From Chionoecetes opilio (taxonomy: Eukaryota > Arthropoda > Malacostraca > Decapoda > Majidae), in contig JACEEZ010000390.1 in NCBI GenBank assembly GCA_016584305.1, positions 1-64,000 of the forward strand: DNA of 64,000 nt. The letters are read 5' to 3'. Position 1 is the stretch's first letter, and the number at the start of each line of letters is the position of its first letter. Position numbers and translations under genes: made by a program. The notes under the pieces are model-generated. The model did no database searches and was not told the DNA's origin. It saw only the letters and a list, made by a program, of their open reading frames with translations. This document shows positions 1 through 11,597 of the stretch, one piece after another.

Positions 1-850
1 TTAGGTTTTATCAGGACAGAGCTGCACCGGGAATTTATAGTAATGCCGAGGGTAGATAGGAGTCGAAACATTCGTTAGTATTTTGGCGATTCTTCAAGGC
101 AGGTTTACGGCTCCGATTCTCTGCAACTGTTTCACAGACTTGTTTTTGCTACACTTAACTTCATTTTTAAGTCGGGGGGGAAAAAAATCTCCGAGGTAAC
201 CATAATTTGGTTTTTTTATCTTGAGAAGCTGAAGACTTGACATGTGCCCATGAGTATGCAGTGGCAGTCTCAATCGGTTTCAATGTGCTCTTTGCCCTCG
301 GGGACCTGTGAACTGTGGGATTACTTAAAATGTGAAACTCTCCAGGCTGTCAAGAATGGTAATGGGGAGTACCCGAGGTCATGGGTGGTATTGTCTCGAC
401 GGAGCGCTGGAGTATATGGGAGGAGTCGCGCTGCCAAACATGCGGGGAACCCAAGGACCGAAACAGGGTTATGTCAAAAGGACTAGAACTCTCCCGAGGA
501 GAGAAAGGAGAGGCATGTCAGTAATCTCGCTGAGGACGTCAAGGGCCATTTGATCGCAAATTTTGACCTCCAACCCGTTTACGAGGACTAAAGAAGTTGG
601 GCATGTTACCCTGAAACCGATCCTTCCCATCGGGTTTGTATCTGTAAGAGACAATCCGGCGTGGAAGAGTCCAAAGTTGGCGCCAACAAGGCTCGTGGCT
701 GGGGCAATTTGATGTTTCTTTGCCGAGAATTGCTTGGTAAGGGAAGGGAGCCTGCATTGGGATTCGTGCGTGGTGACCCCCGGGAGTGGCATCGTACGGT
801 GGGCAAGGCACGCGCCCCTTGGCGAATGCCCCCACTGATTGTTTTAAATT
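1..850 (+). mobile_element. RT-less RTE-type LINE ORF2 fragment (U1, noisy)
   Basis: The fragment reads, with many frameshifts, as the linker after the endonuclease of an RTE-clade ORF2 (around YAHEYAVAVSNRFN and QDQYRVMSQRTRTL) joined directly to the extreme ORF2 C-terminus (around YPETDPSHRVVSVRDNP), ending in a TTAATTG-type tail near 850. The whole reverse-transcriptase palm is missing between these parts. It matches the cleaner copies near 9.1 and 17.9 kb. The extra single-base runs probably reflect poor consensus quality. It cannot encode a functional protein. Confidence 0.7.
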
Positions 851-861
851 AATTGTGGGGG

Positions 862-960
862 TTAACTAAGATCGACCGCTCAGTAAAAACCTTCAGGGAT
901 GTTAGGAATACTATATAATATACTGTATATACTTAATAAAACGGGATTGTAACCTGGAAC
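862..960. repeat. AT-rich spacer motif with TATA-like core
   Basis: This motif starts GTTAACTAAGATCGACCGC and continues into ATACTATATAATATACTG. It recurs at about 7,247, 10,037, 16,071, 18,860, 23,580, 26,462, 29,367, 39,652, 42,020, 44,395, 53,630 and 59,977. In the 5' units it directly follows the RTE tail; in the 3' units it lies in the intron before exon A. It contains TATATAAT/TATATAA words, but nothing shows that it drives transcription. Confidence 0.5.
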
Positions 961-1207
961 GTATTTGTTTTCTCAACTAGGATATTTCCATATACAGAAG
1001 ATAAATACTATGAATTTAGTATTGTCAACTTATTTTCCCTTTTTTAAAGTAATGTGATTGCATATTTTGTGGAATTTCGTGTTTTCAAATTTTGATTAAA
1101 AATGTTCCATGAAATATTTTGTTCATGTCGCTCTAGGGAGAATAAATATTTTTTTTAAAATCACAAAGAACTGGCCAAGTGCCAAAAATAAGTAACATGA
1201 AGTCCCC

Positions 1208-1720
1208 TTAGTTACTATTACCTATAAAGAGGATAGTAAGAGAAAAAAGAAAAGGGGGGTTGGGCCAATTTAGTTCTGAAAGGTGACTTGTCCACACCTC
1301 TTTTAAAGATTTAAGTCGTAGGAAGTGAAAAATGGAAAACAGGAAGATTCCCAGGTTTACCAGTGATACGGAAAAAGAGTAAAGATACTGATTATTTTTT
1401 ACTGAACTATTGAATTGGAAAATAGTCAGAAAAGGATGATAATAAGAAAAAAAATCTTTTATAGTGAGGCCGCGGGAGGAGGGGAGGCATGCAGTTAGCA
1501 AGTTCAGAAGAGCATTTACCCTGAAAAAAAACGGTAGAATTAAACAAGAGAAGCAACGTTGCGGCGGTGATTAAAGATTGAAGACAGTTAGTAGGAGGAA
1601 GGGAGTTGATTTAAAACGAAAAGCTTTTTTTACTCAGCCCTGTTTAGGAGACCAGGATGCGTGGACTCCGCAAAAATGGGGAGACATATTTCCATACATG
1701 GGCGGATAAGGCCCCTATAT
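1208..1720 (-). mobile_element. Jockey-like LINE 3' end, antisense (U1)
   Basis: The minus strand reads, with frameshifts, as the C-terminal tail of the LINE seen on the + strand at 60-64 kb (around NQYLYSFSVSLVNLG and the basic/His-rich stretch upstream). Only the last ~150 codons are present, as expected of a 5'-truncated or rearranged LINE. It lies between the AT-rich spacer and exon A, an arrangement repeated in every 5' unit. Confidence 0.65.
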
Positions 1721-2042
1721 GATTTTTTTCACATCCTTTTTATTCCCTGAAAAGTGTAACCATATTTTTATTTTTACTCCATATTTTTCCCCTTTAAATT
1801 TTAGGGAAAAAAAAGGGACAATAATTATGAAATTAAAAAAAAGGTTTTGAAATCATAAATAAGCAACAGTACTTTTGCGGCTTTTCTGTTCGATTTCAAC
1901 GCATTTTTTTTTCGTACAGAAATAGTTCTATATTTGCGTGTACGAAATTCAACAGTTTATAGGGCGGTGTTCCCCAAAAACACTAACTCTTCCATTTTTT
2001 GCACCATTGTATCTGACGTGTGAATTTTTTTTTTTCTTTCAG

Positions 2043-2094
2043 CGACAAGGTGACGTAAAAGGCCAAGAACAGGTACGGGGGGTTCAGAAGCGGG
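2043..2094 (+). pseudogene. Degraded exon A (U1)
   Basis: An AG acceptor after a pyrimidine tract and a GTAAGG donor flank 52 nt that match exon A but lack two bases net, so the phase is lost. The loss could be a consensus error, because the surrounding sequence is full of homopolymer anomalies. Confidence 0.5.
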
Positions 2095-2127
2095 GTAAGG
2101 AGTTAAATTTTAATGATCACTGCACAC

Positions 2128-4030
2128 TGGGTAGCCGTATAAAAAAAAAAAAAATTCTAAACTTTGGCGCCAATTTCCTATGAAAAAAAATAAAAATTCT
2201 AAACCCTTTTTATCTGTTTCCATTTTTTTTTTTTTTTTGACAATTCTTACTATAAAAAATCGCATTTATATTGCACCCTTATCGAATAATGCTTAAAGGG
2301 AGAGGGGCCGGTTGGCCTGTGCATTGCATCATGCACCAATATGAGTTCCAAATGACTAGGTGGTAAGCTCTTTTCTGATCAGTTGGGTTCACAGGCATCA
2401 TCACAGTGTCCAGCCCTACTTTTGGCCCCTAAAAAATGTCCATCAGTTTTCTTAGACCTGAAGAAGGGCTGGTTCCCCGGGGGTGGGCCCGACCCGGATA
2501 AACCCCCGTCTCGGGCCGCTGCCCCACCATGCTGCCGCAGCCCTGTCACCTGCTTCACGCTTTTTCGGTGCCCTGAGTGTGGATAAGAACTCCAAACCCT
2601 CTACGGTTTTCCCCAGGATCTCCGGGAAATCTGATCCCCGGACAGTGAACAGGTGAATGCGGCTCGTGCCCTGGCCGGGCTGCCAGCTGATCAGTGTTGC
2701 AAGCTGGGGGCTGACAATTCAGCGGTGTGATGCGAGGTCTTACACTGGTGTCCCCTACTCCTCCCCAGCCCTCAGCTTCAAAAATTGGGCACGGCGAACC
2801 CTGGGGTCGTCCTCACTCTGCTCGCAATCAGGAGAGGAGGAAACATTCTGATGTGCGACCATGCTCCTGCCCGCCGTAGAAGGTCACACTGTTGGCCCTT
2901 TCTTGGACGCGCCCTCACACTCTGAGCTGCGTGAGGATGTGCTTGGGGCCGTCCTTATTTGTGGTAAACCTTTTGATGTCGTAGTAGAGTTTGAAGTACA
3001 CCCGCAGGGGAGTACTTGCGGATTTCCAGGGTGTTTAGTTATTTGCCCGTCAGTCCATGTTTCTGGTCCCATGTACAGAGCGACTGGGTTGGTGACCCTC
3101 TGGAGTGGGACACCTTGCCACACTTTATCCCTGCAGCTCGGGCGGGGGAAACGCCCCGCTTTAAAACATGGACCAGTGGTAGGAGACCCGCTGGCGTGGA
3201 ATGTTACCAGGATATACCCCCGGTATCTCCGTGAGATCTTTACCGCCTGGCATCCTCTGAACTCTGCGTTGTACGCATCTCATTCACGCGGGCAGCAACT
3301 GCACACTGACCCGTGAAGCCCCGTGTCAATGAGGTAGGCCCCCCGATGTGGTGTAGGTGCGCAGGGGCAATCGTTTGTGTGCAAAACGCATATACTCCAG
3401 AAAACTTGCGTCCCACATCTTCTCCAAATGGGCGCGAGTACCACCCTTCCACCCCCCTTTTGGCCCTTTGATCACCTTTCAGTACGATCGTGAGTCGGGG
3501 AGTCTTTTTTGTCACAAGCAGATCATAAGACCTGAGCCCCTTTTAACGCAGGCTCTCAGGTGCACCGGGGCCTCTGGACAAAGTGCCAGAGTACCTTCCA
3601 GGGCTCCTCTGTCACTGCACTGCTCCTCCCTGATAACCCTTGGGGGCAGTTTCCCATAGCTGTCGGGGACCTCGCCCTGGTCTTGTCCTTCCTCCCATGT
3701 AAACCCAAACCAAATATTTTGGTACCCTGGTTAGGGGGACGCCTTTTAAAAACATTCTTTTTCTCAACTTTGGGGAGCCAATTTCCTATGGAAATGGAAT
3801 TGAGACGATTTTATCAATTCCATTTTGCATTTTAGCAATTCTTACTAGCAAAAAACGACTTTAAGCTATGTTTTTCATAAAATATATAAGTCCCTTTTTT
3901 CATAGCAAAAAGGCTAAACCAAAAAGTTGATCGGGGCAAACCACCCCTTTAAAAATTTAATTTTTCATAGAAAACCCACCTGCCAAATTCGAAATAATCT
4001 AATTCACTTTTCATTTGGGCCTACGGCGTT
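2128..4030 (-). mobile_element. hAT-like element, noisy and truncated copy (U1)
   Basis: The element follows the same CTGCACAC target sequence as the copy at 11,293. Its left terminus is eroded. It contains minus-strand transposase remnants at about 2,383-3,720, and an internal second left-end copy begins near 3,730 (GGTTAGGGGGACGCC). The right end stops at CTACGGCG near 4,029 without the terminal ACCCTA and the second target copy, so the end and the adjoining intron were deleted here. Confidence 0.6.
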
Positions 4031-4362
4031 ATAATTTTTTTTCTATTTTTCTATAATGCAGCTGTAATTTTCGAGTGTATTGTACCTTTATAAAACTACT
4101 CGTTTTCAACCCGTTTTGGGGTATACACACAATTTTAAAAAATATACATTTTTTTAAAATATAAAATTTTCTAATAAGCAGGAAAGTAATATTTAAAAAC
4201 CGATCTTTTTTTGAAAGGGACTTAGTATAAAAATAAAAAATTTGGCTGCAAAAAGTGCCCAAGGATGACAGAGTAGATTGCATCGGTTATCTCGTGTGAA
4301 TTAATCTTTTTTTTTAGTATAAACCATGTGGCGCGGGCGATCACAGCCAAGGAGAGAAACCC

Positions 4363-5251
4363 TGGTCTGGTTTTCCTTTTCGCGAGTATTTTCTTCCACA
4401 TAGGTAACTCACCGTAAATGCCGGAGATGAGTAATGTCCAGTAACACACGTTTCAATCACTGTATACGTGGGAATGTTAATCTGTAGTTTCGTGAGGATG
4501 TAGAGAGACGCCATGGTTCTTGAGGTAGTATAATTGTGTTAATCAACAATATATACACTTGGACGAAATGTACAGGAGTCCCTGTTTACAATCTCCGTCT
4601 TACCCTGGCAAAAACAGTCGCCGCTCTCTGAGGGACGCCATGGTTCTTGAGGTAGTATAATTGTGTACATCTACAATATATACAAATAACGAAATGGGCA
4701 GGAGTCCCTGAACCAACGTCCGTTACCTCCCATGGCAAAGGCTATCACCCCTCTCCCCGTCTGTAGTCCGCCAGCGGCGAGCCGCCGCGCCTCTGTCATG
4801 CAGGTGACAACTACTCTATTTATCTATCACACATATACATCTGCTCAACTATTAAACATATAGTAAAGAGCAAGTAATGTTTCTACCATAGAATAAACTG
4901 ATAATATATCTACTCTATATAAATATCTATTATGTTACCATCTATTTATATGAGATGAAAATAAGCTATTTCACATCTCTCCAAACCTGCCGGCTTCTCT
5001 ATACTGCTGATCCTGCAGTAATGCAACTGCGCCCGGCAATACAATGTGCCACGCCCATACCTATGCCTTAAGGAAGTTTGTTTCATTTTCGCACTAATTT
5101 AGCTCTAACGCGGTAAATAATTGGCCAATTCTAATGAAATTTCTTGGGTACATACAGTGTAGGGTACCCTATAACTGTGGCAAATTTCAATTGAATCAGA
5201 TAATAAATACGGAATTACTAATCGGCAACCTGTCGGTCCCCTTAATAACCC
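4363..5251. mobile_element. 889-bp insertion in exon B, long form
   Basis: The insertion starts TGGTCTGG and ends just after CTTAATAACCC; AACCC is present on both sides in the sister copies. Compared with the 716-bp forms it has about 173 bp more, between two CCTTA words (around 5,070 and 5,240). This suggests either a CCTTA-mediated deletion in U2 and U3 or a secondary insertion here. I see no terminal inverted repeat or poly(A). A 123-bp internal tandem duplication (GACGCCATGGTTCTTGAGG at 4,507 and again near 4,635) is visible. Confidence 0.6.
4413..4514 (-). CDS. Possible captured first coding exon (34 codons)
   Basis: On the minus strand a strong initiation context (AACCATGGCG) opens 34 codons beginning MASLYILTKLQ and ending in ACG followed by the consensus donor GTGAGT, in phase 0. 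It lies inside the exon-B insertion. It may be the 5' part of an unrelated gene carried as DNA (an unspliced donor argues against a processed copy), or it may be chance. No partner exon is visible. Confidence 0.3.
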
Positions 5252-5341
5252 GGAGTGTCAGGAGTGTGGTAAGGAACCAAAGATATCCTCATCTATGTAT
5301 TGAGAGATAACTTACCAGTAAGACGCCTTAATCGGCGAGGG

Positions 5342-5744
5342 ACGAGCGAGCCCATAGAAACCCACCGCACGTGCGCACGTGCGGCGTCACCCTGAGTTTG
5401 ACCTGTGTGACATTGCTAGGTGTGTGGTCTCAAACCACACACCAAATTTCAACTTAGTCGGTACAGCCGTTTCTCAGCTATAGCAAGATAACGTTGTCTG
5501 ACACTCCTCACGCGGCACGCGCCACGCGCCATGCTGACCCCTCACGTGTGACAAAACATGTCAAGCACAAACGGTATTGAATCAGTATCAGATGGCCAAG
5601 ACCGCTTGTCAATCGGAAGCGAGATTCCAAAGATATAAGCTCCTGAAAAGCGTGACGGTCGGGCCGAGCCGGGCCGGCTCGGCCGCTTAAGTGAGAAAAA
5701 TTCCGTACCCACCGAGGACTCACGAGCGCTTCGCGCTCGCTCGT
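5342..5744. mobile_element. GC-rich palindromic MITE-like element (U1)
   Basis: About 400 GC-rich bases interrupt the otherwise conserved intron downstream of exon B. The ends carry ACGAGCGAGC and its complement GCTCGCTCGT. Inside are a perfect 20-bp palindrome (CCGCACGTGCGCACGTGCGG, 5,365-5,384) and a hairpin with 10-bp arms GGTGTGTGGT (5,419-5,443). There is no coding capacity. The intron sequence resumes on either side (GATAACTTACCA before, GGTACTCTTGCGT after). Confidence 0.6.
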
Positions 5745-5849
5745 AATTATCAGGTACTCTTGCGTACAAATTATTTGAAAAATTTCCCATAAATTAAACT
5801 TCGCGGTGTACTTCTGATAACAGCAGCGGTGTGGGTTGTCTTGCCTTCC

Positions 5850-7215
5850 TTCCTGTCCTCATCCATTGTTCTGAATTTTGCTAGGTCCAGAAGGTTGAGA
5901 ATTGCAGGTTGTTGGTATCAAAGACCAGAACACCGTCGCTGGACAGAGTATAGTAGTGGCAGAGGGGTAGCTTGCGAGATCAACCATATCCTAGTTAGTA
6001 CTTGTTGGAGGATTCTCCGGAGCTGCAGTGTTAACCGGGGCTCCGAGTTCTTGGCAACTGTTCACAGACTTGTTCTTGCTACACTTAAGCATCATGTCAA
6101 GTCTAGAAGAAACTCAGGAGGTAACCATGTTGTGCTTTATCTTGAGAAGCTGAAGGACTTGACATATGCCCATGAGTATGCAGTGGCAGTCTCAAATCGG
6201 TTCAATGTGCTCTTTGCCCTCAGCGACCCTGTAGAACTGACTGATACGTTCACACGCGAAACTCTCCAGGCTGCCAAGGATGGTAATGGGGAGCACCCGA
6301 GGTCAAGGCGTGGTTTTGTTTCGACAGAGACGCTGGATAATATCGAGGAGTCGCGCTGCCAAACATGCTGGGAGCCAGGACCAGTACAGGGTTATGTCAC
6401 AAAGGAATAGAACTCTCCTGAGGAAGAGACAAGGAGAGAGAGGCATATCAGGAATCTCACAGAGGATGTCAAGGGCCATTTGAACGCTAATGACCTCCAA
6501 CCCGTTTACCGAGCCCTAAAAAATGTTGGCATGTTACCCTGAAGCCGATCCTTCCTACCGGGTTGTATCTGTAGGAGACAATCCGGGTTGTAGGAGGCAA
6601 AGGGGGCACCCATAAGCTGAAGGACTTGACATGTGCCCATGAGTATGCAGTGGCAGTCTCAAATTGGTTCAATGTGCTCTTTGCCCTCGAGGACCCTGTA
6701 GACCTGTGGGATACCTTCACATATTAATCTCTCCATCCAGACTGTCAAGGATGGTAATGGGGAGCACCCGAGATCAAGGCGTGTTTTTGTCTCGACGGAG
6801 ACGCTGGAGATTATCGAGGAGAGTCCGTGCCAAGCTTGCTGGGACCCAGGACCAGTACAGGGTTATGTCACAGAGGATTAAAACTCTCCCTAGAAGAGAC
6901 AAGGAGAGCTAGTCAGGAATCTCGCCGAGGATGTCAAGGGCCATTAAAACGCCAATGACCTCAATCCGTTTACCGAGCCCTAAAGAAGTTGGCCATGTTA
7001 CCCTGAAACCGATCCTTCCCACCGGGTTGCATCTGTAGAGACAATCCGGGGTGGAGAAGGCAAAGGGGGCGCCCACAAGGCTCGTGGCTGGGTTAATTTG
7101 ATGTTTCATGCCGAGAGTTGCTTGGTATGGGAAGTGAGCCGCATGGGACTCGCGCGTAGTGACCCCCGGGAGTGGCATCGTAGGGTGAGCAAGGCGACGC
7201 GCCCCTTGGCGTATA
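5850..7215 (+). mobile_element. RT-less RTE LINE fragment with internal tandem duplication (U2)
   Basis: This is the clearest copy of the fragment. From about 5,875 it reads as the RTE endonuclease C-terminus (VLNFARSRRLRIAGCWYQRP, then ILVSTCWRILRSC and HRLVLATLK), followed by the linker (LEKLKDLTYAHEYAVAVSNR). At about 6,610 the sequence jumps back to AAGCTGAAGGACTTGACATG, so the linker occurs twice. It ends in the ORF2 C-terminal tail (GKATRPLAYTPND, stop, ATTGATTGATT) near 7,215. The RT domain is absent from both halves. The copies at 15.2-16.06 and 22.1-23.56 kb share the duplication; those at 9.1, 17.9, 25.5 and 28.4 kb do not. Confidence 0.75.
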
Positions 7216-7594
7216 CTCCCAATGATTGATTGATTATTTGTGTGGGTTAACTAAGATCGACCGCTCAGTCAAACGTTCACAGATGTTAGGAATACTATAT
7301 AATATACTGTATATAACTTTATGTAACGGGATGTGTAACTTGGAACGTATTTTCTTTCTAAACTCTGATATTTACCATATACTGCAGATAAATATTATGA
7401 ATGTAGTATTGTCGACTTATTTCCATTTTTTATGTATTGCGATTACATATTTTGCGGAATATTTGTGTTTTCATGTGATTGAAAATGTTCCATGAAATAC
7501 TTGTTCATGTTGTTCTCGGGGCAATATATATTTTTTCATCACAAAGGACTGGCCAAGGGCAAAAAAAAAAGGTTACAAAAAGTCCGCTTAGTGA

Positions 7595-8065
7595 CCATTT
7601 TTCCTTATAAAGAAGACAGTAACAGAATAAAGAAAGGGGGGTGGGCCAATTTAGTTCTGGGTGTGTTTTTTCACTCCTCTCTGAAAAAAATGTACGTCGT
7701 AAGGTGGCAAAATAGAAACAGGAAGAGAGTTCCAGAGTTTACCACTGATTCGGATGAAAGAGTAAAGATACTGATTAACTATTGCATTGGGAAGATGAAC
7801 AGAATAGGGATGGGCATGAAATAAATGACTTGTAAAGCGAGGCCGCGGAGGTGGGAAGGCTTGCTTATATGTGCATTCGGAAGAGCTGTTGAGCATGAAA
7901 TAGCGGTAGATGATAGCAAATGAGGGAAAACATTGTAGCAATGATTCAAGATTGCAAGACAGTCGTAGGAGGAAGGCAGTTAGTTGATAAAAGAAGGGCT
8001 TTGACTCAGCGTTGTTTAGGAGAAGCTGCATTGAGTGGATTCCCCCCCAAAATTGTGAGACATTT
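7595..8065 (-). mobile_element. Jockey-like LINE 3' end, antisense (U2, first)
   Basis: The minus-strand reading contains FHAHPYSVHLPNAIVNQYLY, SGKLWNSLPVSILPPYD and FFQRGVKKH, the conserved C-terminus of the LINE at 60-64 kb. The N-terminal side is frameshifted near 7,940-8,040. The fragment lies about 350 bp upstream of exon A. Confidence 0.75.
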
Positions 8066-8418
8066 CATATGGGAGGATATTGGCCCATTAGTTGATTTAA
8101 CAACCATTTTATCCCTGCAGACGTTGTTACATAGTGTTTAGTATCTCCCAATAATCATAAATTTTTAGGAGGAAAAAAAAAACCAAGATCAAAATATCTA
8201 TAAATAGTAGGTTTTGAAATAATAATCAAAAGTTAATGTTTTGCGGCATATTCTTTAGTAATTTCAATGCATTTTTTTCTTTAGAAATTGTCCTATACTT
8301 GCGTGCACGAAATTCAACAGTTTATCCAGCTTGTAGTTGTTCCAAAACACTACACATCTTCCATGTATTGGAATACCACACCATTGTATCTCACGTGTGA
8401 ATTATTCTTTTCCTTCAG

Positions 8419-8472
8419 CGACAAGGTGACGATAACAGGCCAAGAACAGGTATCCGGCGGTTCAGAAGGGAG
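8419..8472 (+). CDS. Exon A (54 nt) of the modular Gly/Ser/Gln-rich repeat gene
   Basis: The exon is bounded by TTCCTTCAG and GTAAGGAG. It starts with C and ends with AG, so it enters and leaves in phase 2 and encodes DKVTITGQEQVSGGSEG plus a Ser shared with the next exon. The alternative frame starting at the third base has an immediate TGA (AGG TGA) in this copy, which supports the phase-2 reading. Exon B follows 414 bp downstream. The product is unrecognised; the composition suggests a disordered, possibly secreted or structural repeat protein. Confidence 0.6.
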
Positions 8473-8886
8473 GTAAGGAGTTAACTTTTAAGGATCACTG
8501 CACACCTTGCCTCACATATCATCTATGTACGTGAACCACACCTGTGCCCGTGCCTCACACCAACCCTGAGTTCTAGCTAAATACCACCTATCGTTAACGC
8601 TTTTGTCTACTGTGTCCATAATGTAGCTTGAAATTTTCGAGTGTATTGTATCACTTTATAAAGTTACTCGTTTCACCAGTTTTAGGGCTATATCACAATG
8701 CACACAATATACATTTCTTTGAGATATCATTATCTAATAATTCCAGGTAAAGTAATATCAAACTACGGTCTTATTTTTAAAGGGACTTAGCAAAAAAGTA
8801 AGCATTTTGTTGCTACAGTGCACCATACAGATGATAGAGTAGATAGCAAAGTTTTATTTCATGTGTGATTTAATCTTTTCCTTTAG

Positions 8887-8955
8887 CAACGTTAAACAAT
8901 GTGGCTGCGGGACGATCACAGACCAAGGAGAGAAACCCGAAGTGTCAGAAGTGAG
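8887..8955 (+). CDS. Exon B, Cys-containing variant (69 nt)
   Basis: TTTCCTTTAG precedes and GTAAGGAACC follows. In phase 2 it reads NVKQCGCGTIT, DQGEKP, EVSEV plus the shared Ser. Both other frames contain stops here (TAA at codon 3 in one, TGA at the last codon in the other), so only phase 2 survives. The CGCG tetrad replaces the GGGA of the B exons beyond 33 kb. The two cysteines could matter for cross-linking, but that is speculation. Confidence 0.6.
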
Positions 8956-9117
8956 GTAAGGAACCAAAGATTTCCTCATCTATGTATTGAGAGAGATAAC
9001 TTATTATTAGTTACTCTTGTGTACAAAATATATGAAAAATTTCCCATAAATTGAACTTCGCGCTGTACCATTGATAACATAGCAGCAGTGTGGGTTGTTC
9101 TTCCTTCCTTCCTATCA

Positions 9118-10024
9118 TCATCCATCCTTCTTAATTTCGCTTGGTCCAGAAGGTTGAGAATTGCAGGTTCTTGGTATCAGAGACCAGAGCTGCACCGCTG
9201 GATATATTAAAGTAATGCCAGAGGGGTAGATAGCGAGGTCGAACACATATTCGTTAGTAGTTGTTGGAGGATTCTCCAGAGCTGCAGTGTTTACCGGGGC
9301 TCCGAGTTCTCTGCAACTGTTCATAGACTTGTTCTTGCTACAGTTAAGCTTCATGTTAAGTCCAGAAAAATCTCATGAGGTAACCATACTGTGTTTTATC
9401 TTGAGAAGCTGAAGGACTTGAAATGTTCCCATGAGTGGCAGTCTCAAATCGGTTCAATATGCTCTTTGCCCTCGGGGACCCTGTAGAACTGTGGGATAAC
9501 TTAAAATGTGAAACTCTCCAGGCTGTCAAGAATGGTAATGGGGAGTACCCGAGGTCATGGCGTGGTATTGTCTCGACGGAGACGCTGGAGTATATCGAGG
9601 AGTCGCGCTGCCAAGCATGCTGGGAACCAGGACCAGTACAGGGTTATGTCACAAAGGACTAGAACTCTCCCGAGGAGAGACAAGGAGAGGCATGTCAGTA
9701 ATCTCGCTGAGGACGTCAAGGGCCATTTGATCGCTAATGACCTCCAACCCGTTTACCGAGGACTAAAGAAGTTGGCATGTTACCCTGAAACCGATCCTTC
9801 CCATCGGGTTGTATCTGTAAGAGACAATCCGGCGTGGAAGAGTCAAAGGTGGCGCCAACAAGGCTCGTGGCTGGGGCAATTTGATGTTTCGTGCCGAGAA
9901 TTGCTTGGTAAGGGAAGGGAGCCTGCATTGGGATTCGTGCGTGGTGACCCCCGGGAGTGGCATCGTACGGTGGGCAAGGCGACGCGCCCCTTGGCGAATG
10001 CCCCCACTGATTGATTGATTAATT
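9118..10024 (+). mobile_element. RT-less RTE LINE fragment, single form (U2, second)
   Basis: An endonuclease-end and linker reading (AVSNRFNMLFALGDPVELWD; QDQYRVMSQRTRTLPRRDKE) continues, apart from one frame break, into LKKLACYPETDPSH, then RDNPAWKSQRWRQQGSW and GKATRPLANAPTD. The jump from the linker to the ORF2 C-terminus occurs at LKKL/ACYPE, the same junction as in the other copies. This points to a pre-existing deletion derivative or to duplication of one insertion. Confidence 0.75.
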
Positions 10025-10377
10025 GTGTGGGTTAACTAAGATCGACCGCTCAGTAAAACCTTCACGGATGTTAGGAATACTATATAATATACTGTATATA
10101 ACTTAATATAACGGGATATGTAACCTGGAACGTATTTGTTTTCTAAACTAGGATATTTTCCATATACAGAAGATAAATACTATGAATTTAGTATTGTCAA
10201 CTTATTTCCCTTTTTATGTAATGTGATTGCATATTTTGTGGAATATTCGTGTTTTCATTGTGATTAAAAATGTTCCATGAAATATTTGTTCATGTCGCTC
10301 TAGGGAGAATAAATATTTTTTTTACATCACAAAGAACTGGCCAAGTGCCAAAATAAGGTAACATGAAGTCCCCTTAG

Positions 10378-10862
10378 TTACTATTACCTATAAAGAGGAT
10401 AGTAAGAGAATAAAGAAAGGGGGGTGGGCCAATTTAGTTCTGAAGGTGACTTGTCACACCTCTTTTAAAGATTTAAGTCGTAGGAAGGTGAAAAATGGAA
10501 ACAGGAAGAGTTCCAGAGTTTACCAGTGATACGGAAGAAAGAGTAAAGATACTGATTATTATTACTGAACTATTGAATTGGGAAAATAGTCAGAAAAGGG
10601 ATGATAATAAGAAAAAAAGTCTTGTATAGTGAGGCCGCGGGAGGAGGGGAGGCATGCAGTTAGCAAGTTCAGAAGAGCAGTGACCATGAAAATAACGGTA
10701 GAAGTTAGCAAGAGAAGCAACGTTGCGGCGGTGATTTAAAGATTGAAGACAATTAGTAGGAGGAAGGGAGTTGATAAGACGAAAAGCTTTTGACTCAGCC
10801 CTGTTTAGGAGACCAGGATGCGTGGAGCTCCGCAAAAATGTGAGACATATTCCATACATGGG
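10378..10862 (-). mobile_element. Jockey-like LINE 3' end, antisense (U2, second)
   Basis: The minus strand contains FLRSSTHPGLLNRAESKAFR and LQSLNHRRNVASLANFYRYF, the segment just upstream of the C-terminal tail; the tail itself is frameshifted toward 10,400. It is about 99% like the copy at 19.2-19.7 kb, showing that it was duplicated with the unit rather than inserted twice. Confidence 0.75.
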
Positions 10863-11205
10863 CGGATAAGGCCCCTATATGTTTATTTCACATCCATTTT
10901 GTTCCCTGTAAAGTGTAACCATACGTTTAGTTTACTTCCATATTATTCCCATTAAATTTTAGAGGAGAAAAAAGGACAATAATTACTGAATTATAAATAA
11001 AGGATTTGAAATCATAAATAAGCAACAGTACTGTTTTGCGGCTTTTTCTGTTCTGATTTCAACGCATTTTTTTCGTACAGAAATAGTTCTATACTTGCGT
11101 GTACGAAATTCAACAGTTTATACGGCTTGTAGTTGTTCCAAAACACTACACATCTTCCATGTTTTGCACCATTGTATCTGACGTGTGAATTATTTTTTCT
11201 TTCAG

Positions 11206-11259
11206 CGACAAGGTGACGATAAAAGGCCAAGAACAGGTATCGGGCGTTTCAGAAGCGAG
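11206..11259 (+). CDS. Exon A (54 nt), Lys/Val variant
   Basis: Acceptor TCTTTCAG and donor GTAAGGAG. It reads DKVTIKGQEQVSGVSEA plus the shared Ser. A hAT-like element begins 34 bp after the donor, inside the intron. Confidence 0.6.
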
Positions 11260-11597
11260 GTAAGGAGTTAAATTTTAATGATCACTGCACACTAGGGTAC
11301 GCCGTATAACAAACAAAAAAATTCTCAACTTTGGCATGCCAATTTCCTATGTAAAATAGAATTCTAAGCCGATTTTATCTGTTTCCATTTTTGCATTTGA
11401 GCAATTCTTACTATGAAAAATCGCACTTTTATATTGCACCCTTATCGAATAATGCTTAAATGAGTACGCAGCGTCCGGTTGGTCCTGTGCATTGCATCAT
11501 GCACCAATATGAGTTCCAAATGACTAGCGTGGTAAGCTCTTTCTGATCAGTTGGTTCATCAGGCACTACATCACAGTGTCACAGCCTCTACGTTGGC

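Larger units (their letters stand above)
4318..5268 (+). pseudogene. Exon B split by an insertion (U1)
   Basis: The 5' part of a Cys-type exon B (4,318-4,362, with small deletions) is separated from its last 17 nt (5,252-5,268, followed by GTAAGG) by 889 bp of foreign DNA. Reading straight through would give a premature stop. The same event is seen more cleanly at 13,660 and 20,815. Confidence 0.65.

Noticed and set aside
4516..4560. TTGAGGTAGTATAATTGTG as a let-7-like microRNA
   Set aside because: The seed GAGGTAG matches, but the rest differs and no adequate complementary arm lies nearby.
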